Of a stretch of 64,000 bases of DNA, positions 55,476 through 63,945 are shown piece after piece (position 1 is the first letter of the stretch; each line of letters starts with the position of its first letter). Below the pieces are notes generated by a model. It was not told where the DNA came from and ran no database searches. It saw only the letters and a list, made by a program, of their open reading frames with translations. Origin of the DNA: Planotetraspora phitsanulokensis (GTDB lineage: Bacteria > Actinomycetota > Actinomycetes > Streptosporangiales > Streptosporangiaceae); the NCBI RefSeq assembly GCF_016863295.1, contig NZ_BOOP01000001.1, positions 496,001 through 560,000 of the forward strand, written 5' to 3'. The translations under genes were made by a program, and so were the position numbers.

Positions 55476-55511
55476 AGATCGCACTGATTGAGCAGGGTGG
55501 ACGGAGTGGCG

Positions 55512-56462
55512 ATGGACGAGCACGAGGCCGGCGAGAACAGTGAGAGCCTCGGCACGGTCGTGATCGCCGGCGCGGCCAATCTCGCGATCGCGCTCGCGAA
55601 GCTGGTGGCCGGCCTCATCAGCTCTTCGGCGTCGATGTTGTCGGAGGCGGCCCACTCCGCGGCCGACACCGTGACCGAGGTGCTCCTGTTCACCGCCATC
55701 CGGCACGGCGAGCGCCCCGCCGACCGGCGGCATCCGCTGGGACACGGCCGGGCCAGCTACTTATGGGCGATCATCGCGGCCTGCTTCACGCTGGTCGTCG
55801 GCGCGGGCTTCTCGCTCACCCATGGCTGGCACACGATCAGCCACGGCGAGGAGCTGGGCGGCGTCGCCGTCTCCTACATCGTGCTCGTGGTCTCGTTCGC
55901 GATCGAGTCGGTGTCGCTGTGGCGGGGGTTGTCGCAACTCAGGACGGAGGCCGGACGTCAGCAGATCTCCGCCAGGCGGCTGCTGTCCCGGACCGCCGAC
56001 ACCATGCTCAAGGCCGTCGTGCTCGAGGACATCGCCGCGCTGGCCGGGCTCGTGATCGCCGGTCTCGGCCTGGCGTTGTCCCAGATCACCGGATCCGCGG
56101 TCTGGGACGGCGTGGGCTCGATGGCCATCGGCCTGCTCCTGCTCGGCGTGGCCCTCACCCTGATCTGGACCAATGCGTCCCTGCTCATCGGCCAGGCCGC
56201 CCCGAGCGGGCTGGAGGACGAGATCCGCGCCGTGCTCGTGGCCCAGCCCGAGGTGGAAGGCGTGGTCGACCTCGTCACCGTGGTCATGGGGCCCAACCAG
56301 ATCATGGTCGCCGCGAAGGTCGACTTTCTCGACGAGACGACGGGGGAGCGGCTGGAACTGGCCTCCGACCGGGTGGAGCGATGCCTCACCGACCGCTTCC
56401 CCGCGATCAAGCAGGTCTTCCTCGACCCCACCCCCGGCAGGTCGGCCGCCCAGGAGGCGTAG
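55512..56462 (+). CDS. Cation diffusion facilitator (CDF) family transporter
   Basis: 316 residues, six membrane segments and a C-terminal cytoplasmic domain. Helix 2 carries SSSASMLSEAAHSAADTVTE with the HxxxD metal site, and helix 5 carries VLEDIAALAGLVIAG with ED-x2-A in place of the second HD-x3-D; this variant is typical of Mn/Fe-type or less-studied CDF groups. ATG at 55512 with GGAG upstream; ATG at 55488 is the alternative. The C-terminal domain (AQPEVEGVVDLVTVVMGP) resembles other CDF regulatory domains. Exports a divalent metal, identity unknown. Confidence 0.88.
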   Translation: MDEHEAGENSESLGTVVIAGAANLAIALAKLVAGLISSSASMLSEAAHSAADTVTEVLLFTAIRHGERPADRRHPLGHGRASYLWAIIAACFTLVVGAGFSLTHGWHTISHGEELGGVAVSYIVLVVSFAIESVSLWRGLSQLRTEAGRQQISARRLLSRTADTMLKAVVLEDIAALAGLVIAGLGLALSQITGSAVWDGVGSMAIGLLLLGVALTLIWTNASLLIGQAAPSGLEDEIRAVLVAQPEVEGVVDLVTVVMGPNQIMVAAKVDFLDETTGERLELASDRVERCLTDRFPAIKQVFLDPTPGRSAAQEA

Positions 56463-56478
56463 ACCCGGCCCCGGCGGG

Positions 56479-57126
56479 TCAGCCGCCCAGGAGGCGCAGC
56501 TTCGCCGGCTCGTCGGTGATGGCGGTGGCGATCACGGTGCCCGCCCTCCATTCGAGCAGGTGCCGTCCCTCCCACTCGAGGTCGCCGGACAGGCCGTCGT
56601 CGAAGGGGAGCGCGGACAGGTCGACCTCGCGGAGCCGGTCGAGGGTCAGCTCGCCCCGTTTGACCAGGGCCTCCTTCCGAACCCACTGCCGGATGAGCCG
56701 GGCGTTGTCCCGGCCGACCAGGGCGGCCTCGGCCGGGGTCAGCGCGAGAGCGGCGAGGCTCTCGTCGGCCGGGCCGGACGTGGCGTGCTCGGCGTCGATC
56801 CCCACCCGGCCGTAGCCCGCGGCCGCGCAGACGTATCCCGACGTGTGCGCCAGGGTGATCGAGAGTTCTGGTGCCTCGGCGAGCCGTGGACGCCCGTGTG
56901 CCTGGTCGCACCGCTCGCACCGCTGCACCACGGTGAGCATGCAGGCACGTGTCCCGAGGACCTCCGCCGCGCACTGCCGTACGAGGAGGTGGGCGGCGAC
57001 GAAGTCCAGGCGGTCCTGCTCGCGGGTGAACCGGTCCGCGCGGGTGCGCTCCGCCTCGGTCAGGGTGCCGCCTGCGACCTCGAGCACCTCGTCGGTGTAG
57101 CCGGCCACGGCCAGTGGGGGGCGCAC
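56479..57126 (-). CDS. 4'-phosphopantetheinyl transferase, Sfp type
   Basis: 215 residues, the Sfp/AcpT-like length. The conserved magnesium-binding motif appears as GIDAEH near residue 107, and the catalytic WVRKEALVK near residue 148. It transfers phosphopantetheine from CoA to carrier proteins of fatty-acid, polyketide or non-ribosomal peptide synthases. No synthase gene is in the window, so its carrier protein lies elsewhere. GTG at 57126 is 6 bases after TAGGGT. Convergent with the CDF gene with 16 bases between. Confidence 0.9.
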   Translation of the reverse strand: MRPPLAVAGYTDEVLEVAGGTLTEAERTRADRFTREQDRLDFVAAHLLVRQCAAEVLGTRACMLTVVQRCERCDQAHGRPRLAEAPELSITLAHTSGYVCAAAGYGRVGIDAEHATSGPADESLAALALTPAEAALVGRDNARLIRQWVRKEALVKRGELTLDRLREVDLSALPFDDGLSGDLEWEGRHLLEWRAGTVIATAITDEPAKLRLLGG

Positions 57127-57132
57127 GCGCTC

Positions 57133-57138
57133 ACCCTA
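57133..57138 (-). promoter_or_regulatory. -10 element, leaderless layout, of the PPTase gene
   Basis: Minus strand TAGGGT, then 6 bases, then GTG at 57126. Confidence 0.45.
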
Positions 57139-57231
57139 GGAGAGCCGTGTGACGATCAAGTGAACTGACGGCGGGAGGAGTGACGCCGATATCCATCTGA
57201 AGAGTATCGGCTGGGCACATATTCAAGCGAA

Positions 57232-57247
57232 AGGTGATACTTCACCT
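57232..57247. promoter_or_regulatory. Palindrome upstream of the CBS-domain gene
   Basis: AGGTGA-TACT-TCACCT, perfect 6-bp arms, in an AT-richer stretch (57180-57270) between the PPTase and CBS genes. A second inverted repeat, GCCGATA/TATCGGC with a 13-base loop, lies at 57185-57211. Confidence 0.45.
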
Positions 57248-57378
57248 GTAGTGAGTCAGGATACTTGACGGGTCACCGTAGCCGCTGTTGCCTGGGGAAA
57301 CAGGCTGATCCGCTCCCACCGGCCGGTCGGGGCGGTAGTCGGGGATCTTCCCTTGGGGCCCCGGAAAGGCGGTGCCGG

Positions 57379-57807
57379 TTGCTCATCGGTTCGATCTTGC
57401 AGGGTAAGGGGACCAGCGTGGCGACGGTTCGCCCGCAGGCCACGGTGACCGAGCTCCTGGCGACGCTCGCCGAGCTCAACATCGGTGCGGTGGTGGTGTC
57501 GGACGACGGCGAGACCATCGCGGGAATCGTCTCCGAACGGGACATCGTACGGCAGCTGCACGAGCGGGGCGCCGGCATTCTCAGCCATCCGGTGTCGTCG
57601 ATCATGACCTCCGACGTCCGTACCTCCGGTCCGGACGCGAACGTCGACGAGCTCCGCCGCACAATGACCAACCATCGCATCCGTCACGTACCGGTCGTCC
57701 GGAATGGCCGGCTCGCGGGCATCGTCAGCATCGGCGACGTCGTCAAGAGCACCATCGAGGAGCTGGAGACGGAGAAGGACGCCCTCGTCGGCTACATCAA
57801 CCGGTGA
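57379..57807 (+). CDS. Tandem CBS-domain protein
   Basis: About 142 residues, two CBS motifs (residues about 15-65 and 80-135; IGAVVVSDDGETIAGIVSERDIVRQL and HVPVVRNGRLAGIVSIGDVVKSTIEEL). Stand-alone CBS pairs bind adenine nucleotides and act as energy or redox sensors. Homologues begin with a short SDIL-x-KG helix before VATVRP, which here reads LLIGSILQGKGTSVATVRP, so I chose TTG at 57379. A longer frame to 57265 has no family-like sequence. A strong bidirectional terminator follows. Confidence 0.85.
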   Translation: MLIGSILQGKGTSVATVRPQATVTELLATLAELNIGAVVVSDDGETIAGIVSERDIVRQLHERGAGILSHPVSSIMTSDVRTSGPDANVDELRRTMTNHRIRHVPVVRNGRLAGIVSIGDVVKSTIEELETEKDALVGYINR

Positions 57808-57815
57808 GACGGCGC

Positions 57816-57852
57816 GAGAGGGGCCCGGCGGTCTGACCGCCGGGCCCCTCTC
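57816..57852. terminator. Bidirectional terminator between CBS gene and subtilase
   Basis: Perfect 17-bp stem (57816-57832 with 57836-57852) and 3-base loop, 8 bases from both stop codons. Confidence 0.9.
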
Positions 57853-57860
57853 CTGTGCGG

Positions 57861-60800
57861 TTACTGGACGGTGATCTTGTCGACTTCGACGGTGATTCCC
57901 TTCACCTGCGGGGTGGAGGTGGCCGTCGTGACCGTGCCGGTGCCCGAGGAGACGCCCTTCAGCGTGAAGGAGTAGGTGAACGTCCCTCCGGGAGTTCCCG
58001 GCGTGCTGGTGATCCGGTAGTCCTGCGTGGGCGGCCCGCTGATCTGGCTGCCACCCGTGCCGTCGGCGTTCTCGGCGCCCACGGTCAGGCCCTTCGCCGT
58101 ACCGGGGTCACCCGGCAGGGCCGCGGGGTTGTAGGCGTAGGTGATGTCCTCGGCGCCGTTCAGGCCGATCCATTCCTGGAAGACCTTCGTGTCCGCCGTG
58201 CCGGCGAGATTGACGTGCCATTCGAGCACCAGCCAGCGGTTCACCTGGTCGGTGAGGAAGCCGGCGTAGACGCCCGGCGTGCCGGTGCCGTCCAGGTCGG
58301 TCCAGTACGGCGCGAGCACGCCGTTCGGCGGGGTGGCGTCGGGAAGCGTCTGCGGCGTGGCCTGGATCTGTGCCGGGTCGGTGATGCCGCCCGCGACCGC
58401 GTAGCCGTTGGAGACGACGCCGATTCTGTTGTAGGTCCGCCCGGCGAAGGTGAACGCCGGAACGTTGAGGTTCACCGCCGACTCGTTGCCGACGGGGATG
58501 GGCGCGATGCCGAAGTTCGTGAGGGACAACCAGCCTCCGGCCGGGTTCTCCCCGGGCGCGATGACCGGTCTGTCCGGCTGCTTGCCCGCGAGCGTGGCCT
58601 TGGCCGTCACGATCTGGCTGCCGACCTTGGTCGCGCCGGTCGCGCCGGTGAGGCGCAGCCTGCCGTCCAGTGTGGACAGCGCGGTGACCTCGGTGTCGTC
58701 GAAGGTGTTGTTCTGCGCCGTGACGGTGCAGGTCGACGTCCCCGAGTTCTTCGCGATGGTCGCCGGCGTGCAGGTCTGGTCGACCGGCACCACGCCCTCC
58801 TGACGGAAGAACGCCACCGGCAGGTGCTGTGCCCGGCTGCCGCCGCCGACCTGCTTGAGGTTCACCTGGCCGAAGTACTGCCCGGTGGGCAGGTCCGGCG
58901 CGGTGATGACGATGGTGATGCCGACGCTCTTGCCCGGCTTCACGGTGAACAGCGGCGGCAGCACCGTGATGTTCGCCCCGCTGACCGTGGTGCCCGTCGC
59001 GGTGTAGATCAACGTCTTGTTCGTCGTGTTGACGAGCGTGCGCTTGGCGCTGATGACGCCCGGCATCACCGGGGCGTTCACCGACGGCAGGTTGAGGTCG
59101 ATCCGGTTCAGCGGGTCGTCCGCGGAGGCCCGGTAGTCGGCGGCGCTCTCGTCGAGCGTCAGGGCCGCGTCCCCCGCCTTCGTCAGGTCGATGCGGCCGC
59201 CGCCGTAGTCGAAGGGGTCGGCGGGCGTGGTGCGGTCCTGCTTGGTGACCTTGGTGGTGGCGGTGGTCTCCAGCGCGGACTTGACCTGGCCGGGAGTCCA
59301 CTTCGGGTGCAGGGCGAACAGCAGCGCGCCCGCGCCCGCGACGTGCGGCGACGACATCGACGTGCCCGCGATGACCTGGTACAGGTTGCCCGGGGGGCCT
59401 TCCAGCGCGGACTCGGGAGTCGGGGTCTGGCCGGCGAGGATGTGCAGTCCGGGCGCGGTCACGTCCGGCTTGAGGAAGTCGCCGCCGGGTCCCCGGGAGG
59501 AGAACGAGGTGATCACGTCGCCCTGCCAGGTGGCCTTCTGGCCCTGGGTGAAGGAGGCCGTCGCACCCGGGTGGGAGGCCAGCCACGACAACAGGACGTC
59601 GGTCTCCGGCTTGTCGATGTGGACGGTCGGCAGCCAGTGGTTGTCGGTCATGACGTCGAGCGGCGTCGTGTTGTAGAGGATCATTCCGGCCGCGCCGCCC
59701 TGCTTGACCTGGAAGCCCTTCAGGACCCGGTTGGTCCCGCGTTCACAGGCGACGATCTTGCCGGTGAACAGCCCGGGCGGTGCCGGGTTCAGGCACTGCG
59801 GGTCGCTGTACGGCGGAGCGGACGCGAGCACCACGGGCAGCGGGGCAGCGATGCCCGAGGTGATCGAGGCGCCCTTGATCGTGGGACCGCCGGTGAGGCT
59901 GATCGTCGACTGGAACGTCCGCGACTGCGTCGAGGCGGCCACCGTGGTCACCCACGGGCTGCGGTGGTCGGTCGTCCCCGCGCCCGGGCCCGAGTTGCCC
60001 GCCGAGGCCGAGACGAACACGCCCGCGGCGTACGCGTCGAGGAAGGCCAGCTCGACCGGATCGCTGTAGGGATCGGCTCCGCCGGAGATGGAGAAGTTGA
60101 TCACCCGTACGCCGTCGGCGATGGCCTGCGCGACCGCCGCGGCGGTGTCGGTCTGGTAGCAGCCCTCCGCGCCGCAGATCTTGTAGACGGCCACGTGCGC
60201 GGCGGGGGCGATGCCGTGGATCGCGCCGCGGTCGATGCCGAGGGGGTCGGCGTGCGCGACCAGGCCGCCCGCCGAGGTGCTCGCGGTGTGCGTGCCGTGC
60301 CCGTTGGAGTCACGCGCGGTGTCCGGGTAGACCTCGGGGGTCTCCGCGTTCGCCTTGTACGTCTCGAGGAACGCCTGGCCGGAGATCAACTTGCGGTTGC
60401 AGACGAAGACGTCGGTGGCAGGCGTGAGGGGGTTGTCGCCGAAGTTGCACGTGCGCGGCGTTCCGTCCGCCTTGGGCGGTGGGGCCGGGAGCGTTCCCGG
60501 ATCGGCGAACGAGGGATGCTCGGGCCACGCGCCGGAGTCGAGGATGCCGACGATGACGCCCTTGCCGGAGGACTTCGAGCCCCCGAGCTGCTGGTAGACG
60601 GTGTCCGCGCCGATGAACGAGGCGCTGGAGTCGGTCAGCGGGTGCTCGAGCTTGTCCTCCTGGACGGCCGCGACGCCGGGGAGTTTGAGCAGGCTCGCCG
60701 CCTTGTCCGCCGGGAGCGTGAGGGCCACGCCGCCGTAGACCGTGCGAAGGCGCTGGCCGACCTTCGCGCCGGGGATCTTTTTGCCCAGCTCGGAGAGGAA

Positions 60801-61199
60801 GGCGTTCTCGACGCCCTCGATGTGCTTGGTGTACTTGGCGGCGTCGGCGCTCTTGAGATCGAGCGACCTGCCGGTCACCGATGGGCTGGTGGCGGGCAGG
60901 CCGGGCAGGCCGCCCTTGTAGGCCGCGATGGCGTCGTAGTCGAGCTTGACCACGACGCTGACGGGGGCGGGGGAGACGGACTTGAGCAGCGCCTGGTCGC
61001 TTTCGGCCAGCCGGCCGCTGTCCGAGGTCGCGCCCTGGACCTGATCGGCGACGGTGACGGGTGTAACGCTCCAAGTCGGTGAGGGTGAGGGGCTCGGCTC
61101 CGCGACGGCCGACCCTGCGGGGATCATGGCTGTGATGAGTCCGAGCCCGGCGACGACCGCGCCGGCGCGTAAGAAGGTAGGCGGGGGCTTCCTTGACAC
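57861..61199 (-). CDS. Large secreted subtilisin-like serine protease (S8)
   Basis: About 1112 residues. Signal peptide (LRAGAVVAGLGLITAMIPAGSAVA), inhibitor I9-like propeptide to about residue 190, then the S8 catalytic domain: Asp in VGILDSGAWPEH, His in DSNGHGTHTAST, Ser in IAGTSMSSPHVAGAG. A PA-like insert (about residues 400-530; CERGTNRVLKGFQVKQGGAAGMILYN) lies between His and Ser, and Fn3-like and beta-sandwich domains follow to the C-terminus. GTG at 61199 has GGGAGG four to five bases upstream. Organised like plant cucumisin and actinobacterial peptidase-S8 proteins. It is likely released and used for nutrient scavenging or development (inference). Confidence 0.92.
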   Translation of the reverse strand: MSRKPPPTFLRAGAVVAGLGLITAMIPAGSAVAEPSPSPSPTWSVTPVTVADQVQGATSDSGRLAESDQALLKSVSPAPVSVVVKLDYDAIAAYKGGLPGLPATSPSVTGRSLDLKSADAAKYTKHIEGVENAFLSELGKKIPGAKVGQRLRTVYGGVALTLPADKAASLLKLPGVAAVQEDKLEHPLTDSSASFIGADTVYQQLGGSKSSGKGVIVGILDSGAWPEHPSFADPGTLPAPPPKADGTPRTCNFGDNPLTPATDVFVCNRKLISGQAFLETYKANAETPEVYPDTARDSNGHGTHTASTSAGGLVAHADPLGIDRGAIHGIAPAAHVAVYKICGAEGCYQTDTAAAVAQAIADGVRVINFSISGGADPYSDPVELAFLDAYAAGVFVSASAGNSGPGAGTTDHRSPWVTTVAASTQSRTFQSTISLTGGPTIKGASITSGIAAPLPVVLASAPPYSDPQCLNPAPPGLFTGKIVACERGTNRVLKGFQVKQGGAAGMILYNTTPLDVMTDNHWLPTVHIDKPETDVLLSWLASHPGATASFTQGQKATWQGDVITSFSSRGPGGDFLKPDVTAPGLHILAGQTPTPESALEGPPGNLYQVIAGTSMSSPHVAGAGALLFALHPKWTPGQVKSALETTATTKVTKQDRTTPADPFDYGGGRIDLTKAGDAALTLDESAADYRASADDPLNRIDLNLPSVNAPVMPGVISAKRTLVNTTNKTLIYTATGTTVSGANITVLPPLFTVKPGKSVGITIVITAPDLPTGQYFGQVNLKQVGGGSRAQHLPVAFFRQEGVVPVDQTCTPATIAKNSGTSTCTVTAQNNTFDDTEVTALSTLDGRLRLTGATGATKVGSQIVTAKATLAGKQPDRPVIAPGENPAGGWLSLTNFGIAPIPVGNESAVNLNVPAFTFAGRTYNRIGVVSNGYAVAGGITDPAQIQATPQTLPDATPPNGVLAPYWTDLDGTGTPGVYAGFLTDQVNRWLVLEWHVNLAGTADTKVFQEWIGLNGAEDITYAYNPAALPGDPGTAKGLTVGAENADGTGGSQISGPPTQDYRITSTPGTPGGTFTYSFTLKGVSSGTGTVTTATSTPQVKGITVEVDKITVQ

Positions 61200-61435
61200 G
61201 ACACCTCCCTGTGGTGCTGCGGGCGCTCGAGGCGCACGGGCATGGAGGCGTCGCGCCGCCCTGATGGCAGGGGAAGGTACGAGCCCCTCCCCGGTGGGCG
61301 ACGAGCGAACGGCCACCCGGGTGGGCGGCCGATCCTGACAGGGAGTCTAACTAACGATCATTTATGCGGCTAGATCATTCTTTGTGGGAATTTGAATGGG
61401 GCTTTAGGTGATCGATGGGGCGGGCGGTGGCCCTT

Positions 61436-61441
61436 TAGACT
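61436..61441 (+). promoter_or_regulatory. -10 element, leaderless layout, of the Smr-like gene
   Basis: TAGACT, then 6 bases, then GTG at 61448. Confidence 0.5.
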
Positions 61442-61447
61442 CGATCC

Positions 61448-61699
61448 GTGAAGCTCAAGCTGGATCTCCATGACATCTACAACAAGGGCGGCGAGATCGA
61501 CCGGGCGCTGCGCGGCATCATCCAGGAGGCGGTCCAGAAGAAGGCCACCCAGGTGGAGATCATCCCGGGCAAGGGTTCGGGACAGCTGAAGAAGAAAGTG
61601 CTGCGATTCCTGGAGCAGAAGGAGATCAAGGCGCTTTATCACCGGATCGACAAGGACGCCAAAAACCACGGCCGCCTGTTCGTCTACTTCCGCTGGTAG
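61448..61699 (+). CDS. Small Smr/MutS2-C-terminal-like protein
   Basis: 83 residues. KLKLDLHDIYNKGGEIDRALRGIIQEAVQKKATQVEIIPGKGSGQLKKKVLRFL matches an Smr domain: LDLH near the start and the glycine-rich IIPGKGSGQLK loop (usual form G-x-G-x-x-S/G-x-x-L). Isolated Smr domains can nick DNA or RNA. The family's HGxG is GKGSG here, so catalytic competence is uncertain. Start GTG, apparently leaderless. Single-gene unit between the subtilase and the dha operon. Confidence 0.8.
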   Translation: MKLKLDLHDIYNKGGEIDRALRGIIQEAVQKKATQVEIIPGKGSGQLKKKVLRFLEQKEIKALYHRIDKDAKNHGRLFVYFRW

Positions 61700-61715
61700 C
61701 GCTTCTTCGCGGGGG

Positions 61716-62111
61716 TCAGAGTTTGCGGAAGGTTCTGGCTTCTTCGGCGGAGGAGAGGACATCCGGCAGGGATCCCCCTCCTCCCACGGTGACGGCTGCC
61801 GCGATGGCACCCTCCACCAACGGCACGTCGGCGATCACCACGGATCCCGGTTCCTCGACCAGTTTGGCCGTCAGCACCGAACTGCCGAGGTCGGGGATCA
61901 GCACGACTCCCGCGCCCTGGTCCACGCTCTCGACGGCCGTGATCACCTTGTCCAGGCTGGTGCCGAGACGTCCGTCGTCGGTGCCCCCGGCCGCCGCCAC
62001 CGGCACGTTCGCACCGCCGAACTCCCGGACGAGCGCCGCCACCTCCTCCGCCAGCCTCGAGCTGTGCGAGACGATGACGATCCCGACCATCGGCCGAGCC
62101 TGGCCGTCCAT
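61716..62111 (-). CDS. dhaM: Dihydroxyacetone kinase phosphotransfer subunit DhaM (PTS EIIA-mannose type)
   Basis: 131 residues, only the EIIA-like domain; the enterobacterial HPr- and EI-like extensions are absent. The phosphorylatable His is in IVIVSHSSRLAEEV. Conserved GLIPDLGS-like sequence (VLIPDLGSSVLTAKLV) and IADVPLVEGAIAAAV follow. It takes phosphate from HPr and rephosphorylates the ADP bound to DhaL. The start overlaps the dhaL stop by one base; an internal ATG at 62090 (MVGIVIV) is a plausible alternative start. Confidence 0.92.
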   Translation of the reverse strand: MDGQARPMVGIVIVSHSSRLAEEVAALVREFGGANVPVAAAGGTDDGRLGTSLDKVITAVESVDQGAGVVLIPDLGSSVLTAKLVEEPGSVVIADVPLVEGAIAAAVTVGGGGSLPDVLSSAEEARTFRKL

Positions 62112-62740
62112 CAGGCCGGCCCGGCCGCCCGCCGCAGGGCGGCGAAGATCAGCGCCGTCGACGCGGCGCCCGGATCTTTGTGCCCCACGCTACGCGGGCC
62201 GAGATAGCTGGCCCGGCCCTTGCGCGCCTGCAGCGGCACGGTCGCCCGCGCACCCTCCTCGGCGGCCGCCGTCGCCGTCTGAAGGGCGTCCTCCAGATTC
62301 GCCCCGTCCTGTACGGCCTGCGCCAGGGCCCTGACGGCGGGAGCGAACGCGTCCACCAGGGTCTTGTCGCCCTCCGCCGCCCCGCCGAGCTTCTGGACCC
62401 CCTCCTGAGCCGCCTCCAGCGCCGTGACCAGGTCGGCCGGCGTGACCTCCGGCGCCTCGCCCAGCGCCCGGCCCATCTGCCGGAAGGCCGTGCCGTACAG
62501 CGGGCCGGACGCACCCCCCACCTTGCGGATCAACGCCGAGCCCGCCTGGACCAGGACGGCGCCCGGCGTCTGCGGAGGCGTGTCGGCCAAGACCTGCCGT
62601 ACGGCCGCGAAGCCTCGATCCAGGTTGGCGCCGTGGTCGGCGTCGCCGATCGCGGCGTCGAGCTGGGTCAGGTGATCACGCTCGGCCTGTACGGCTGTCG
62701 CGGCCTCCTTGATCCAGGCCAGGAAGAAGGATGTGTCCAA
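62111..62740 (-). CDS. dhaL: Dihydroxyacetone kinase ADP-binding subunit DhaL
   Basis: 209 residues. DAAIGDADHGANLDRGF near residue 28 holds the Asp/His residues that bind two magnesium ions and ADP. KVGGASGPLYGTAFRQMG and ATVPLQARKGRASYLGPRSVGHKDPGAAS are also diagnostic. Start TTG at 62740, with AAGGAG six bases upstream. ADP stays bound and acts as a cofactor, being rephosphorylated by DhaM. An 85-base gap separates it from dhaK. Confidence 0.93.
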   Translation of the reverse strand: MDTSFFLAWIKEAATAVQAERDHLTQLDAAIGDADHGANLDRGFAAVRQVLADTPPQTPGAVLVQAGSALIRKVGGASGPLYGTAFRQMGRALGEAPEVTPADLVTALEAAQEGVQKLGGAAEGDKTLVDAFAPAVRALAQAVQDGANLEDALQTATAAAEEGARATVPLQARKGRASYLGPRSVGHKDPGAASTALIFAALRRAAGPA

Positions 62741-62825
62741 GAGTGACTCCTTGCTGCACGGCGTTTTCTGTGGGCGGGCTTCCCGCGTCGGTGTCCTGTG
62801 GGGCGGGGTTGTGAGTGGGGAGCGA

Positions 62826-63818
62826 TCAGCGGCCCCACCGGAGCGCCGCGGTCTCCACCGGGGCGTCCCAGAGCCGGGTGAGCTCGTCGGTCAGCCGGCA
62901 GACGCTGACCGAGAAGCCCTGCATGTCGAGGCTGGTGACGTAGTTGCCCACCAGGCAGCGTACGGCTCTCGCGCCCTTCTCCTCGAGGTAGGCGGCGACC
63001 TCGCCGTACACGATGTAGAGCTCCAGAAGCGGCGTCCCGCCCATGCCGTTGAGCAGGACGAGCGTGTCGCCGGACAGGGGGACGTCGTCGTTGACGGCGT
63101 CCATGGCCAGCCGCGCGATCTCGCGGGCCTCCCGATGGGTGGTGCGGGTGCGGCCGGGCTCGCCGTGGATGCCGATGCCGAGTTCGATCTCGGTGTCGGA
63201 GAGGTCGAACGTCGGCTTGCCGGCCGCGGGGACCGTGCCCGCCGACAGGGCGACCCCGAACGACCGGCTGCGCTCGTTGACCTCCTGGGCGAGGCGGGCG
63301 ACCTCGGCGAGCGGGGCGCCGGTCTCGGCCAAAGCGCCGGCGATCTTCTCCACGAACAGCGTCGCCCCGGTGCCGCGGCGGCCGGCGGTGTAGAGGGAGT
63401 CCTGTACGGCGACGTCGTCGTTGACCAGGACGCTGGCGACCTCGATGCCCTCGTCGGCGCACAGTTCGGCCGCCATCTCGAAGTTGAGCACGTCGCCCGT
63501 GTAGTTCTTGACGATGTGGAGCACGCCGGCTCCGCCGTCGACGCCCTTGGAGGCCTCGATCATCTGGTCGGGGACGGGGGAGGTGAAGACCTCGCCGGGA
63601 CAGGCCGCGTCGAGCATGCCGTATCCGACGAAACCGCCGTGGAGCGGCTCGTGGCCGGCTCCGCCGCCGGAGACGAGCGCGACCTTGCCCTGGTGCGGGG
63701 CGTTCCGCCGGTAGATCACCCGGTTCTCGAAGTCCACGCGGAGTGAGGGATGCGCCGCCGCGACACCGCGGAGGGTGTCGGTGACGATCGCGTCGACGCT
63801 GTTGATGAGTTTCTTCAT
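62826..63818 (-). CDS. dhaK: Dihydroxyacetone kinase substrate-binding subunit DhaK
   Basis: About 330 residues. KKLINSVDAIVTDTLRG opening, VSGGGAGHEPLHGGFVGYGMLDAACPG (glycine-rich loop with the early conserved His), and GIGIHGEPG, whose His forms a covalent hemiaminal with dihydroxyacetone. ATG at 63818 follows AAGGACG. First gene of dhaK-dhaL-dhaM, giving PTS-dependent conversion of dihydroxyacetone to dihydroxyacetone phosphate. No dedicated regulator (DhaR/DhaS) is visible within the window. Confidence 0.94.
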   Translation of the reverse strand: MKKLINSVDAIVTDTLRGVAAAHPSLRVDFENRVIYRRNAPHQGKVALVSGGGAGHEPLHGGFVGYGMLDAACPGEVFTSPVPDQMIEASKGVDGGAGVLHIVKNYTGDVLNFEMAAELCADEGIEVASVLVNDDVAVQDSLYTAGRRGTGATLFVEKIAGALAETGAPLAEVARLAQEVNERSRSFGVALSAGTVPAAGKPTFDLSDTEIELGIGIHGEPGRTRTTHREAREIARLAMDAVNDDVPLSGDTLVLLNGMGGTPLLELYIVYGEVAAYLEEKGARAVRCLVGNYVTSLDMQGFSVSVCRLTDELTRLWDAPVETAALRWGR

Positions 63819-63917
63819 GACCACGCCGTCCTTGTCCGTTCTCAAGGCCAACCAGTGCCCCGTCCGCGGCGGCGGCAAGCGTGTCCGCCGCGGGCGTCCC
63901 GCGACGGACGGTGTGCC

Positions 63918-63945
63918 GGGCCCGGACGAAACCTTGCCCGGGCCC
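63918..63945. terminator. Inverted repeat upstream of dhaK
   Basis: Eight-bp arms GGGCCCGG/CCGGGCCC with a 12-base loop, 100 bases before the dhaK start. It may terminate a gene beyond the right edge or be regulatory. The last 180 bases of the window hold no gene that I can support. Confidence 0.35.

Noticed and set aside
57855-61082. 1075-codon open frame on the plus strand
   Set aside because: It runs antisense through the subtilase gene. Its translation is almost entirely Arg/Gly/Ala/Asp-type GC-driven sequence with no domain, whereas the minus strand shows a complete catalytic triad and signal peptide.
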